Shown here: positions 16,821 to 26,023 of the stretch, piece after piece | Numbering within the stretch: position 1 is the first letter of the stretch | Layout: each line of letters begins with the position of its first letter | Assembly: GCA_009885105.1 (NCBI GenBank) | Contig: VFLI01000061.1 | Coordinates: 1-53,282 of the forward strand | DNA from: Spirochaetia bacterium | GTDB lineage: Bacteria > Spirochaetota > Leptospiria > Leptospirales > Leptonemataceae | Length of the DNA: 53,282 nucleotides | Reading direction: 5' to 3' | Notes under the pieces: generated by a model | Seen by the model: the letters and a program-made list of their open reading frames with translations, nothing else | Database searches by the model: none | What the model was told of the DNA's origin: nothing | Program-made: the position numbers and the translations under genes

Positions 16821-19616
16821 TTAAATATCGGCTTTGCGGATTCCTTCAACTCGAAAACGCTTGTTGCCTTCCAGAACGGCGTCCTCGCCGACGCTTTTTC
16901 CAATCAGTGACCGGCCCAGCGGAGATACATACGAAATAATATTGTGTTCTGTATCTGCTTCCCACGGGCCGAGAATTGTGTACTCGATTGAATCGCCTTC
17001 CGGATTCTTCACCCTCACTCTGCAGCCGATCGTGACAATTTCAGTGCGCACTGCGTCCGGCACAATGATCTTTGCTATTTTGAGCTCTCCATCCAGCTGA
17101 GAAATTTCCGCCTGCAGAGTTGACTGACGTTCAAGCGCGGCTTTGTATTCCGCGTTCTCCCGGAGGTCTCCCAGCAGCTGCGCATCGCCGATGTCTTTCG
17201 AATTTGCGGAAAGCTCCACGTTGATCAAATGATTCAGATATTCTTTGCGTTTTTTCAGACCGTCCTTGGACACCAGAACAACATCGTCCGAAGGAAAAAG
17301 GCTCTCTGCGGCCGCCTCTTCCTCCTCTCCCTCATCAGAAAGGGAATCGACTGTGAAATCAGGACGAATTTCCTGAATAAAATCAATAAAGTTCTCTTTG
17401 TGAGCGTCCGCAACATAATTGACTTCGCGGAAAAGCGCGGCCATTTTGCGGAGAACGCTGAGATCTGCAGAACGCAGAATTTCAGAAACTGGACTGTTGC
17501 GGATCGATTCCACGGTTATGTTTGTTGTGCCGAAAATCGTTTCGACGGCGCTGTTTTTAAGCCTTGTGCCTTTCTTTTCAATCTGGGTCAAAGGTTTCAA
17601 CAGCCTGAAAACCAGAAGCATCACTTCTTCCTTGCCGGCAGTTACCCACTCGTATTTCCACTGATCCATCAAGATCAGTTTGGCAATCCAGAGGAAAATT
17701 TCAGGATGTTCGCGGTATCGCGAAAAGATTCTTTTAAGGAAAGCGACAAGAGTCTGTGACTGGTTGAGTCTGTTGAGCTCTGCGATGACATGACGGTGCA
17801 CCTTGATCGGCACTTCCAGGAGTATTTCTCCCAGAATCGCAGGATAATCTTCGCGGTATTTGATGATCAGATTCACCAGATCTTTCTTGAATTCCGGAAC
17901 CTGCGTTTCTTTGCAGTGTTTCACTATGGAGGCCGCTGTTTCAGATTTCAGCAGCTCATGGACGTCCTTTCTTTTCAGTTTTCTTGGCAGATCGTCTTCT
18001 TCAACAAGCGCCGCGGCCGAACTCAGGAAAAGATAAGAGTGAATTTTTTTTAGAGTATCTTTGTTTTCCTGCTGCTCACTGTAGAACTGCACAAAAAGTT
18101 CCAGCGCGCCTTCCGTGTCCGTCTTTTTGAGGGATTCGGCGGAAAGTTCCAGTTTCTTATTCCAGTCGTTGGTGCTCTGAAATTTCAGAGTGAGCTCTTC
18201 AGACACCGACATCGGAATGTCACGCAGATGGATTTCGTCTTTTTTGCGCGGATTGAAACCGAATTGAGAAGCATTCTGAAGAACGGTGCGAGCCCGGCTC
18301 CACCATTTCGACCACTCGGTTGCGTTGATAAATCGTCCGCAGATTTCCTGCTTGATTTCAGACAGCGTCATGGTATTGCCGAAGGACTTCAGCAGCGTTT
18401 CGAAAAACAGCGGAAGATCCTCTTTAAATATTTCCTCAATCTCTTTAGGATTTTCGTAGTACTTAACCCAGATATGATCCGGTCCCAGCGGCTGGAGAGA
18501 AGTGATGGCCATCTGTATCGACATTTTCTGGCCGGGATTGTCACGGAAATCAATGATAACCTGATCTTTGTCGATCATGTTTATCTTGCCCACGCCGCGG
18601 GTTCTGTGATACACATAATTTTCTTTATCGAATACTATGTTTCTTTCAAAACTGGCGATGCACGGACCGACGGGCTTTTTGTTGTTTGTCAGATCCGACA
18701 TCTTTAAGAAGTCGTTCAGAAGAGAATGACTTTCATATTTTGTGCGGTAGGTTCTGACGAGATCGGAGCGGGCGCGGGTGGATGTGGGCTCGTATTCCAG
18801 GATTTTCTTGAGCAGAGTGATGACACCCTGCCAGTTTTCCGCCGAGCGGTACGGTTCCACCAGATTGACCAGATACGCGGCGGCGCGCGTTTTCTCGCGG
18901 TTTCCGACCAGGATTCTTTCAATTCTTTCAAAGAAGGCCAGATCCTTGTAATCATGAGTGATGACAAGATTCCAGATTTCTTCCAGGTTTTTATAATCTT
19001 TTACTTTTGCGTATGTTTCTCCCGCCTGCTTCAGGTAGGTTACGGCTTTTTCGGGATCCTCTTCCAGAATGGACAGAGCGAATTTTTTAAGTATTTCAGG
19101 ATTTTTACGGTCGATGGCCGCCAGTCTTTCCAGATACGGCTTGAGTTCTTTTTTGCCTTTCAGTCGTTCCGTGCTCTCCACTTTGGCTCGAAGCGCAGTA
19201 CGGTTATTTTCTTCCGTTTCAAGAATCCGGTCGGCAATATGATCGACGATGGTCCACTTGGCAGCTTTCTGAAACTCTTCCAACAGGCTGCGCAGGTATG
19301 CAAATCCTTCTATGTTTTCATCCAGCAGATCCAGAATGCCCAGAATGTATCTTGAAACCAGGGAGTCCGTAGTCTCCTTCAGATTGTCTTCCAGGATTTT
19401 TTTCAGTTCTGCCGCATTGGGCGCGGTTTTTACTTCCAGTGAAAGATCGTCCAGAAGTTTGATACGGCTCAGCTGGATGGCCGTATGATCTTTCAGTATC
19501 CGTTCTTCATTCAATTGCGCGTTGATTTTGGCAATCAATGGATCCTTTGTAGATACTTCGTTGGGTAGAACCTGCTGCGTCATTTTATCATCCTGGTGAA
19601 CACTCATATTGGGCAT
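16821..19616 (-). CDS. greA: transcription elongation factor GreA with very long N-terminal extension
   Basis: Predicted 931-residue protein. The last 150 or so residues are a complete GreA: a coiled-coil start (KDGLKKRKEYLNHLINVEL), the tip loop GDLRENAEY with the Asp and Glu that position Mg2+ for transcript cleavage, and the C-terminal globular domain (LGPWEADTEHNIISYVSPLG, IGKSVGED). GreA rescues backtracked RNA polymerase. Residues about 30-770 are largely helical and repeat-like (TPR/HEAT-like character), with a beta-rich insert around 335-380 (GVGKINMIDKDQVIIDFRD). Ordinary GreA is about 158 residues; fused forms of this size are known in spirochaetes. ATG 19583, preceded by AGGA, is a plausible alternative start. 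Confidence 0.9.
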   Translation of the reverse strand: MPNMSVHQDDKMTQQVLPNEVSTKDPLIAKINAQLNEERILKDHTAIQLSRIKLLDDLSLEVKTAPNAAELKKILEDNLKETTDSLVSRYILGILDLLDENIEGFAYLRSLLEEFQKAAKWTIVDHIADRILETEENNRTALRAKVESTERLKGKKELKPYLERLAAIDRKNPEILKKFALSILEEDPEKAVTYLKQAGETYAKVKDYKNLEEIWNLVITHDYKDLAFFERIERILVGNREKTRAAAYLVNLVEPYRSAENWQGVITLLKKILEYEPTSTRARSDLVRTYRTKYESHSLLNDFLKMSDLTNNKKPVGPCIASFERNIVFDKENYVYHRTRGVGKINMIDKDQVIIDFRDNPGQKMSIQMAITSLQPLGPDHIWVKYYENPKEIEEIFKEDLPLFFETLLKSFGNTMTLSEIKQEICGRFINATEWSKWWSRARTVLQNASQFGFNPRKKDEIHLRDIPMSVSEELTLKFQSTNDWNKKLELSAESLKKTDTEGALELFVQFYSEQQENKDTLKKIHSYLFLSSAAALVEEDDLPRKLKRKDVHELLKSETAASIVKHCKETQVPEFKKDLVNLIIKYREDYPAILGEILLEVPIKVHRHVIAELNRLNQSQTLVAFLKRIFSRYREHPEIFLWIAKLILMDQWKYEWVTAGKEEVMLLVFRLLKPLTQIEKKGTRLKNSAVETIFGTTNITVESIRNSPVSEILRSADLSVLRKMAALFREVNYVADAHKENFIDFIQEIRPDFTVDSLSDEGEEEEAAAESLFPSDDVVLVSKDGLKKRKEYLNHLINVELSANSKDIGDAQLLGDLRENAEYKAALERQSTLQAEISQLDGELKIAKIIVPDAVRTEIVTIGCRVRVKNPEGDSIEYTILGPWEADTEHNIISYVSPLGRSLIGKSVGEDAVLEGNKRFRVEGIRKADI

Positions 19617-19674
19617 TGACCTGCTGTCTGTATCAGGAAAATCGTCCTAAAAATCGCAAGAAAACCATCATTTG

Positions 19675-19694
19675 CTCTAAACTGACATTTAGAG
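19675..19694. promoter_or_regulatory. 7-bp perfect inverted repeat in divergent promoter region
   Basis: CTCTAAA (19675-19681), six bases, then TTTAGAG (19688-19694). It lies in the 230-base gap between greA (-) and the lipoprotein gene at 19847 (+), in a position suited to an operator for greA or for both genes. No known regulator site is recognised. Confidence 0.3.
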
Positions 19695-19846
19695 TAACCA
19701 GAATCGATTTCTTCTTTAATTTAGGGGACGAGAGAACCCTGTATATCAATAATTTCTATGATGGCACTGGCTGTCAAATGATAAAGCCGTTGACAGAAAG
19801 GAGCAATTGAGGCAAAAGTCGGATACGACACTTGCTGGAAGATCTT

Positions 19847-20230
19847 ATGAAATATACTGTTTATTTATTTATTCCGGCGCTGATTCTTGCCTTTTCATCC
19901 TGCGCTGTGCTGGATGAAAAGAATCGTCCGGTAACGGCGGCCCTGGATGAGCTGGCTCCGGAAAGCCCCGTAGTTCAGGCGGCCTTATCTCCTCTGGCCG
20001 TTCCTGTCGGAATTCTGACACTGGCGATCGACGGAGTCCTGATCCAGCCGATTCGCAGCCTGCCAAAAGCTCTATACGACGCTACCTGGGTTTTTCGCGG
20101 AATTGAATCGACCGGTATCGGCGAAATCATCGTATTTCCTATGCGATTGATCACGATGCCTTTTATATTTGTTATATCGGAACTCATTCGGATTACCATC
20201 CCTTCAGATCTTCACGATGACAATCTTTGA
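19847..20230 (+). CDS. small lipoprotein, unknown family (copy 1 of 3)
   Basis: Predicted 127-residue lipoprotein. The signal peptide MKYTVYLFIPALILAF ends at lipobox FSSC. The start at 19847 has GGAAGA upstream. Two hydrophobic stretches follow: PLAVPVGILTLAIDGVLIQP with SLPKALYDA, and FPMRLITMPFIFVISELIRI. The same two-block layout recurs in the next two genes, so the three are paralogues. The blocks may be membrane-associated. I do not recognise a named family. Confidence 0.7.
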   Translation: MKYTVYLFIPALILAFSSCAVLDEKNRPVTAALDELAPESPVVQAALSPLAVPVGILTLAIDGVLIQPIRSLPKALYDATWVFRGIESTGIGEIIVFPMRLITMPFIFVISELIRITIPSDLHDDNL

Positions 20231-20249
20231 AAGCAGGGCCTGAGCATTC

Positions 20250-20828
20250 ATGAGGAAATTCGCCACAGAGGACGCAGGGAGCACAGAGAAAGAGTCTGGT
20301 TTTCTTTCGGGACTCCGGCAGAAGGCGCCAATTTCTTTAATCCCCGTGGACTCTGCGCGGGCTGCCCCGGTCGCCTCTGTGGTTCATCTTTTCCTGGTTA
20401 TGGCGGCGCTTGTTTTCTCTACACAGTGCGCCATGACCAGCGTGCATCATATTGCCGTCACCAACTGGACGGACCGTCACATCACACCGGACAGCCGGGC
20501 CGCTCAATGGGCCATGACGCCGGTGCTTGTTCCCGTATGTCTTGTGACGCTGCTCATCGATAATTTTATTGTGGCTCCCATTGCACAGCTGCCCTCCGCA
20601 TTCGAAGATGCAGGCGATTTTTTTACCCACAGAGTCGGCGGCTATTTTACAGAAGCGGGGCTGTCTCCGTTTCGTCTGGTTCTGACGCCTGTTGTGTTTG
20701 CCGGCAGCTGGATTATCAGGTCATTTTTTGGCTTCGATCCAAAAGAAAATGCTGCCTGGAGCTGGCCGGAGTGGGGCCGGCAGTGGGTGCGCAATCCGGA
20801 CGGTTCGCTCAGGGGGCCGCCGCCGTGA
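20250..20828 (+). CDS. lipoprotein-like protein, unknown family (copy 2 of 3), 5' end inside a repeat
   Basis: Predicted 192 residues from the ATG at 20250. The body matches its neighbours: PVLVPVCLVTLLIDNFIVAP with QLPSAFEDA, then FRLVLTPVVFAGSWIIRSFF. The lipoprotein-type signal (VVHLFLVMAALVFSTQC) starts only near residue 45. The first 43 codons read through an inverted-repeat element (20263-20382) and look non-native (Glu/Ser/Lys-rich). A GTG at 20379, the last codons of the repeat, would give a short signal peptide directly but has no visible ribosome site. The gene may be expressed from either start or be damaged by the insertion. Confidence 0.55.
   Translation: MRKFATEDAGSTEKESGFLSGLRQKAPISLIPVDSARAAPVASVVHLFLVMAALVFSTQCAMTSVHHIAVTNWTDRHITPDSRAAQWAMTPVLVPVCLVTLLIDNFIVAPIAQLPSAFEDAGDFFTHRVGGYFTEAGLSPFRLVLTPVVFAGSWIIRSFFGFDPKENAAWSWPEWGRQWVRNPDGSLRGPPP
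20263..20382. repeat. MITE-like inverted-repeat element, copy B
   Basis: A 120-base element bounded by perfect 9-base inverted ends, CCACAGAGG (20263-20271) and CCTCTGTGG (20374-20382). Inner words include GCACAGAGAAAGAG and GACTCTGCGCGG. It lies at the 5' end of the second lipoprotein gene, directly upstream of its signal-peptide coding region. No transposase gene is present. It shares its CAGAG/CTCTG vocabulary with 16754-16818 and 20846-20980. Confidence 0.6.
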
Positions 20829-21664
20829 GAATAAAACAAAAAATTCTCACGCAGAGCCGCAGAGAAAGAGGAGTAAGAGAGAAAACGTACAACGTCGGCA
20901 GGCGTCCCGGAGCGGCAATCCGCTATTCTGCAATCCCGATCTTCTCTGCGTTCTCTGCGTTCTCTGCGTCTCTGCGTGAGATATCTGCTCTCCTGATTCT
21001 AATTCTGTTACTATTCCCGTCCTGCGGATATCTGCACAATCCTCGTGTCTCCAATGCCTATATCGACAATATGATTCCGAGCAGCGCCGCGGCAAATCTT
21101 GTGCTCTGGCCCGTGCATCTGACAGCGCTTCTTGCCTGCGGCATAGTCGACCAGACCATGCGCACATTTGAAAGCGTCCCTCCTTCTGGAAAAGACGGCG
21201 TCGATTTTTTTCTGATACGCGGCAGCGGAAATAATGTGATGCTCGAACGCACCATCGCTGTTCCCAAAATTATTGCCACGCCGATTGTGATGCTGGGATC
21301 GTATCTGGTCCGCTGGCTTTTTCCGCTGGGCGAGGACACACGGCCCTTTGGAGATTATGTTTCAGCCGTTGTCTCTCTGCACGCAGCCGTGGAATCAGGA
21401 GACCTGTCTGCCATACGCGCGGCTCTGGATTCAGGAGCCCCGGTAAACCAGTACGACAGTCGAGACTGGACGGCGCTTATGATTGCGGCCCATTCCGGGA
21501 AAAAAGAGGCTGTTGAAATACTCCTGGCCGCCGGGGCCGATGCATCGCTGCGCAACAAAGAAGGGAAAAGAGCACAGGACCTGGCTCTGGACGCCGGGCA
21601 CAGGGAAACGGCAGAGATAATCCGGAAGTCCACAGCCGGCCAGATTGAACCTGAAAAAAGGTGA
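20825..21664 (+). CDS. lipoprotein-like protein with C-terminal ankyrin repeats (copy 3 of 3)
   Basis: Predicted 279 residues from a GTG that overlaps the previous stop (GTGA). The first 50 or so residues read through an inverted-repeat element and include a low-complexity FSAFSAFSAS. The real signal peptide follows (ISALLILILLLFPSC, Cys codon at 21023-21025). The middle has the same two hydrophobic blocks as the two upstream genes (LVLWPVHLTALLACGIVDQT; IIATPIVMLGSYLVRWLF). The last 95 residues are two to three ankyrin repeats (DWTALMIAAHSGKKEAVEIL, LLAAGADASLRNKEGKRAQD), a protein-binding fold. No good start codon lies just before the signal peptide, so expression is doubtful. Confidence 0.55.
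   Translation: MRIKQKILTQSRRERGVREKTYNVGRRPGAAIRYSAIPIFSAFSAFSASLREISALLILILLLFPSCGYLHNPRVSNAYIDNMIPSSAAANLVLWPVHLTALLACGIVDQTMRTFESVPPSGKDGVDFFLIRGSGNNVMLERTIAVPKIIATPIVMLGSYLVRWLFPLGEDTRPFGDYVSAVVSLHAAVESGDLSAIRAALDSGAPVNQYDSRDWTALMIAAHSGKKEAVEILLAAGADASLRNKEGKRAQDLALDAGHRETAEIIRKSTAGQIEPEKR
20846..20980. repeat. MITE-like inverted-repeat element, copy C
   Basis: A 135-base element with perfect 11-base inverted ends, CTCACGCAGAG (20846-20856) and CTCTGCGTGAG (20970-20980). Next to the right end a 9-base unit TTCTCTGCG is repeated three times in tandem (about 20943-20969), encoding the Phe-Ser-Ala run of the overlapping gene. It sits immediately upstream of the signal-peptide coding region of the third lipoprotein gene, the same relative place as copy B in the second. 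Confidence 0.65.
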
Positions 21665-21778
21665 AAAACGATGCCCGGCAGGACCTCTTATTCCGATGAT
21701 AAAAATAGAATACTGTCGCCTTGTTCGGAAGCCGAAAAATAATCGGATCGAACTGGAACGCTTCTACGGATACGCTGA

Positions 21779-23482
21779 ATGACCATACTGAATAAAATTC
21801 TGATCGCTTTTGTCGGGCTCCTGTCGCTGGCAATGTTTGCCGGGGGGCTGGGCACGATCGCTGTATTTTATATGGATGCCAAGGCTCGTTCTATGATCAG
21901 CCTGGACACACAGGCGGCGGTGATGACAACCAGGGCTGCCATTCGGGCCAAGGATATTCCTGCCCTGGAGAAAGAATTTACAGCCAATCTTGCCAGTGAA
22001 GCCGTGCGCCAGGCGACTCAAAAAAAATGGGCGGAATGCCTGGCCGAGCTGACGCAAATATTAAAAGAAATTGAGAATCTTCCCCGGCAGGAAGAAAAAC
22101 CTCCGCTTGCGGATCTTCTGAAGTATCAGGCAGCTACGCAGAGTTTGATTCTGGGTGTTCAGGCCGGAACAATCACCGGCGCCGCACAGGTAGAAACCAT
22201 TCTTGCTGAATATTCCAAACCCATCAATGATATGACACTGTGGACCCAAAAGCAATCAGAAGCGGCCCATTCTCGTCTGCAAGCCTTTCCGGAAATGATG
22301 GCACGTGTCACACGGATTGTGGTGATCGTCTGCGGAAGCCTGGTAGGATTTGGAACGTTGGTTGTCATATACCTCAGTCTTTCTATCTACAATGCTCTGC
22401 GAAAACCTCTCCGGCAGACTCTGGCATTGACCTCCCAGGTTGCCAACGGCGATCTCACTGTTGAATTTCCGACTCACAAAAAAGACGAATTCGGCCGAAT
22501 CTGGGGTGCGCTTCGCGGCCTAGTGGATAGACTGCGCGATACGATCGGGCAGGTGACAAGCGTTTCCGGCCGGGTATCCGAGGTGTCGCAGAGCGTCTCT
22601 GATGTTACCTCTCAGTTTTCTCTCAACGCGCAGAGTCAGGCGTCCACGTCAGAGGAAATATCGGCGGCAGTGGAGGAGCTTGTCGCAAGCATTCAGACGG
22701 TTGCCAATGACGCGAAAGAACAGGTGCGCACAGTGGAGACTCTCACCGCCAGGCTGCGCGATCTGTCCGGCAGAATTTCAGAAACGGACTCCGGTTTTAA
22801 AAGCGGCCGCACTCTTACAACGGACCTGGTGATGGAAGCGAAGCAGGCGCAGACAGCAATGGAAAAACTGCGCGTTTCGATGGACGGCATCACATCCAAT
22901 TCGCAGCGCGTCTCCGAGATCGTTGAAATCATCAGCGATATTTCAGAGCGAATCAATCTGCTCTCTCTGAATGCGTCCATTGAAGCGGCCAGAGCCGGCG
23001 ATGCGGGACGGGGTTTCGCCGTGGTCGCTTCAGAAATCTCTCGTCTGGCGGATCAGACGGCCGCAAGCATTAAAAGTATATCCGATCTCACGACAGAAAA
23101 TGAACGCGAAGTCCAGGGCGGAGCGGATTCCACGGCGGCGACGGCATCGGGTCTGCAGCGAATGCAGACAGGTATGGCGTCGCTCGAGCGTCTGATTGAG
23201 GAGCTTTCAAAAGCGGTTACAGCGCAGGTAAAAGCAAACGAATCCGTCAGCGAATCGCTGGGGACTCTTCAGATATCTGCGGATGCAATCCGTCTGGCCA
23301 GCTCCGAGCAGTCGCTTTCCACAGACGAAATTGCGCGTTCCATCACGGACATTACTGAAAAATCCCAGAACACGGCGGAAAGAGCGGAAGAACTGGCGAA
23401 CACGGCCGGAGAACTTCGCCGACTGGCGAACGTTGTCACGGAACGGCTGGCATTTTTCAAGACCGGGCATACGAGCGGCTGA
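21779..23482 (+). CDS. methyl-accepting chemotaxis protein
   Basis: Predicted 567-residue transmembrane chemoreceptor. Membrane helix 1 is at about residues 6-32. A helical periplasmic domain runs to about 180, followed by helix 2 ([20 protein letters not shown]). The HAMP domain follows ([19 protein letters not shown]). The cytoplasmic signalling hairpin has its tip at [20 protein letters not shown], the CheW/CheA contact region. The periplasmic domain is short and not a Cache type I recognise, so the ligand is unknown. It has no CheR-tethering pentapeptide. It is a single gene whose 3' end overlaps the convergent patatin gene by 26 bases. Confidence 0.92.
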   Translation: MTILNKILIAFVGLLSLAMFAGGLGTIAVFYMDAKARSMISLDTQAAVMTTRAAIRAKDIPALEKEFTANLASEAVRQATQKKWAECLAELTQILKEIENLPRQEEKPPLADLLKYQAATQSLILGVQAGTITGAAQVETILAEYSKPINDMTLWTQKQSEAAHSRLQAFPEMMARVTRIVVIVCGSLVGFGTLVVIYLSLSIYNALRKPLRQTLALTSQVANGDLTVEFPTHKKDEFGRIWGALRGLVDRLRDTIGQVTSVSGRVSEVSQSVSDVTSQFSLNAQSQASTSEEISAAVEELVASIQTVANDAKEQVRTVETLTARLRDLSGRISETDSGFKSGRTLTTDLVMEAKQAQTAMEKLRVSMDGITSNSQRVSEIVEIISDISERINLLSLNASIEAARAGDAGRGFAVVASEISRLADQTAASIKSISDLTTENEREVQGGADSTAATASGLQRMQTGMASLERLIEELSKAVTAQVKANESVSESLGTLQISADAIRLASSEQSLSTDEIARSITDITEKSQNTAERAEELANTAGELRRLANVVTERLAFFKTGHTSG

Positions 23483-24383
23483 CCGCGCGCTGCCCCGCCT
23501 CATATCCACGTCTGAGGAGTTCCCGGATGTTTTTCATTGAAAAAAGAAGGTTCCGGCCCGCCCGGTAGAATTCTATATTCTCGTCGTACGGAGAAATGAT
23601 AATTTTTTTTGCTGATCCCAGATTCATCTCCGGAGGATCGATCACCTGTTCGTAGAGACGGATGAGAGAATGAATGTACGGATTCTGAATACGCCGGCGC
23701 GCGGCGTCGGCAGCTTTGGATTTTCTTCCGGTGCGTTTCGTGCCGCCTTTGATCGGCGACAGAGGGATGATCCAGATTTCATCAAGATCGTGATCCAGAA
23801 TCGGATCAATCGGTATGTTTGTGTGGTACCCGCCGTCATAGTATTTGCGACCCATAATTTCAACTGGAGAGCTGCCGATATGGAGTATGGCTGTCGAGGC
23901 CTTCATCAGCAGTTCTCTCTCATCAGGCGGCATGCGCGCGTCGCATGAGGACAGGACCGTGCTTTCGTTGGTTCTGTAATCGGTCAGTGTGATTAAAATT
24001 TCTGCGCGCTGTTTGTCCCAGGGATACCGGCCCCGGTACGCGTCCGCGATGGACTCCAGAGTGCTGTGAAACTGAAACGGATTTTTCCCGGAAAGTATCC
24101 TTGAAAATTGAAAGGGTCTCAATCCCCCCACATTGTGAAGCCAGTGCGCGTCCAGCTCGCGCACGATTTCCGGTATGTTCCAGGCCAGAGCGTTGATCGT
24201 CCCGATGGATGTTGCGGAAATTACTTCGAATTCCAGACCGGCTTCGTGCAGAGCCTTCATGGCGCCGGCCTGATAGGCTCCGAATGCGCCACCGCCGCTT
24301 AGCACAAGTCCACGGCGCAGCTTTTTTTTCTTCCGGGCCGTTCTTTTGCGCGGAGACGCGGATTTTTTTCTTCTGACGGCCAT
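23457..24383 (-). CDS. patatin-like phospholipase family protein
   Basis: Predicted 308-residue lipid acyl hydrolase. After a very basic N-terminus (residues 1-24, mostly Arg/Lys), the oxyanion loop [12 protein letters not shown] is followed by the nucleophile elbow [10 protein letters not shown] (Ser59) and the catalytic Asp in YYDGGYHTN (Asp183). The elbow is AxSxG rather than the usual GxSxG. No signal peptide is seen. The basic N-terminus might bind membranes or nucleic acid. It shares 26 bases of 3' overlap with the convergent MCP gene. The substrate is unknown. Confidence 0.85.
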   Translation of the reverse strand: MAVRRKKSASPRKRTARKKKKLRRGLVLSGGGAFGAYQAGAMKALHEAGLEFEVISATSIGTINALAWNIPEIVRELDAHWLHNVGGLRPFQFSRILSGKNPFQFHSTLESIADAYRGRYPWDKQRAEILITLTDYRTNESTVLSSCDARMPPDERELLMKASTAILHIGSSPVEIMGRKYYDGGYHTNIPIDPILDHDLDEIWIIPLSPIKGGTKRTGRKSKAADAARRRIQNPYIHSLIRLYEQVIDPPEMNLGSAKKIIISPYDENIEFYRAGRNLLFSMKNIRELLRRGYEAGQRAVSRSYARS

Positions 24384-24392
24384 TTTCGGCCC

Positions 24393-25427
24393 CTACGAGT
24401 TTAGATGCCCGGGACGGACTGGATTTCGAAAAGCTTTCAGGGCATCAGCCAGCGGTATTGTTTTATCCCACAGATTGATATATTTTCTGGAAGAGGGACC
24501 TATCTCGACGGGAGGTTTTCCTTTCAGACAGGCGGCGATCACATCCTTGTGGTCTTTAATAAAACTTTCAAAGGAAATATTTTCGCCTTTCTGATTGAGC
24601 GCCGGCAGAATGATCCTCTTGATATAATCAGATATTCTTTCAATATTAAAGATTTCATCCGTTGGGACTCCGAAAAATTCTGCGACAAATCGGCAGGAGT
24701 TTTCCACCCGCTGCCGGTCCTCTTCGTTGCGAGTTAGCATCCAGCTGGTGACGGAATTCCCCAGCGTGATATACAGATCGTTCACCAGCAGCTGGTCGCA
24801 GACAAGTTCCATTCGGTTGAGTTCAACAAGTCTCTGTGATTCATATTCAATTTCAATAGCGCTCTGGGCACGGTTTGCCATGGCGATCATCTGCTCATTG
24901 TGGTAAGCCATCACCGGCTGCGAAAGGCTGTCCGCCTGCGCCGGCAGATTCTGGAATTTTTCTGCGAGAGCTGCCGTCGACATTTTTGCGAACAGTTTTT
25001 CCTCCGCCATTTTTCGAACAAATTCCGCGGCGTTCTTAGACTGATTTTCAATTTCAAAAACACGTTCATAGACACGGGTAGTTTGCGGCATTCTGTCTCT
25101 GTCCGCCATCGCTTCAAAGGCTTTGTGGTATCCCAGGGCCGCTTCCGCGGAGGAAGGAATCTTCATCGGCGCGCCGGATGTTTGCTGTGTGTTGATGGAT
25201 TCTGATGCCAGTTCCGAGATGAGCGATGACATTTGATTCATCATGTCGTTCTGCGATACCTTTGTCATAAACTCGCCGATATCCCCGCAGCTCTCTCCGA
25301 GAGCGGTCATTCTGCCGAGGCATGCGTCGGTGTCCTTCAGCCGCGCGCTGTCCGGCGTCACTTTCGGCCGGTACATATCGATCATCGTTCTGTAGGATTT
25401 AATAAATTCCTGAATATCGGAGTTCAT
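24393..25427 (-). CDS. helical protein of unknown function
   Basis: Predicted 344-residue soluble protein, mostly alpha-helical and rich in Met, Glu and Asn. No signal peptide or membrane helix is seen. The start at 25427 (MNSDIQEF) has AGGAGG seven bases upstream and overlaps the previous stop (ATGA); a longer in-frame reading to 25562 lies inside the upstream gene. Possible landmarks are CLGRMTALGESCGDIGEFM and a C-terminal ISFESFIKDHKDVIAACLKG. I do not recognise a family. It is probably translated together with the gene before it. Confidence 0.7.
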   Translation of the reverse strand: MNSDIQEFIKSYRTMIDMYRPKVTPDSARLKDTDACLGRMTALGESCGDIGEFMTKVSQNDMMNQMSSLISELASESINTQQTSGAPMKIPSSAEAALGYHKAFEAMADRDRMPQTTRVYERVFEIENQSKNAAEFVRKMAEEKLFAKMSTAALAEKFQNLPAQADSLSQPVMAYHNEQMIAMANRAQSAIEIEYESQRLVELNRMELVCDQLLVNDLYITLGNSVTSWMLTRNEEDRQRVENSCRFVAEFFGVPTDEIFNIERISDYIKRIILPALNQKGENISFESFIKDHKDVIAACLKGKPPVEIGPSSRKYINLWDKTIPLADALKAFRNPVRPGHLNS

Positions 25428-26023
25428 CGGACGGCCTCCTGGAAATATTTTTCCATCAGATCGAGCTGTTCGCTGTTGAAGTAGAGGCAGCGCCGGCAGG
25501 CCGGATCGTCTCGCAGAGTTTTCCAGCTCATCTGCGGATCGAGCGACTGCAGCTGCTTCCATTTCTCCAGAATCTGAGATTTTTTGCCTGCCTTTTCTGA
25601 AGCCAGACCGACCTTCCAGGCGGTGATGAGGGCCATCAGCTCCTGCATTGCATCGCGCCGGGCGGCGGATATGCCGGAAAGCCCTCTGGTCTGTGTCTCG
25701 GCCGCGCTGATATTTCTGTGGATGTCGCCGTATCCTTTTGATGACAGGACGGCCTCCTTTTGAATTTCGTGGGCCTTTGCCGATTCGGGATGGTTTAGTT
25801 TATTGTATAAAATTATTAAATTCTCCTGCCGGTCGAGCATTTCCGCTCGCATGACGGCGAACATGTCTCCGGCTTCTTTCGCGTAGTCGTCCGGGCGGGT
25901 TTGCACAATGCGCAAATAATCTTCATAAACTTTTGAAATATGTTTGTGCAGGTCGGGGCGGCTCCGGCATTCTTCCAGACGGCCTTTGAGATAGCCTTTT
26001 GCGTTTTCAATATCTTCATTCAT
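25424..26023 (-). CDS. helical protein of unknown function, upstream partner
   Basis: Predicted 199-residue soluble helical protein with no recognised domain. It starts MNEDIENAKG at 26023; an upstream in-frame ATG at 26059 is possible. Near the C-terminus DDPACRRCLYF carries a CxxC that could bind metal. Its stop overlaps the next start (ATGA), so the two unknown proteins are probably made in fixed proportion and may form a complex. It diverges from the sensor kinase gene at 26164. Confidence 0.65.
   Translation of the reverse strand: MNEDIENAKGYLKGRLEECRSRPDLHKHISKVYEDYLRIVQTRPDDYAKEAGDMFAVMRAEMLDRQENLIILYNKLNHPESAKAHEIQKEAVLSSKGYGDIHRNISAAETQTRGLSGISAARRDAMQELMALITAWKVGLASEKAGKKSQILEKWKQLQSLDPQMSWKTLRDDPACRRCLYFNSEQLDLMEKYFQEAVR

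Noticed and set aside
17229..19355. Long open frames antisense to greA
   Set aside because: They follow the codon pattern of the real gene on the opposite strand, are Phe-rich and lack ribosome sites and domains.
20846..20980. Repeated TTCTCTGCG units as a CRISPR or tandem-array locus
   Set aside because: Only three 9-base units without spacers; they are part of the right end of an inverted-repeat element.
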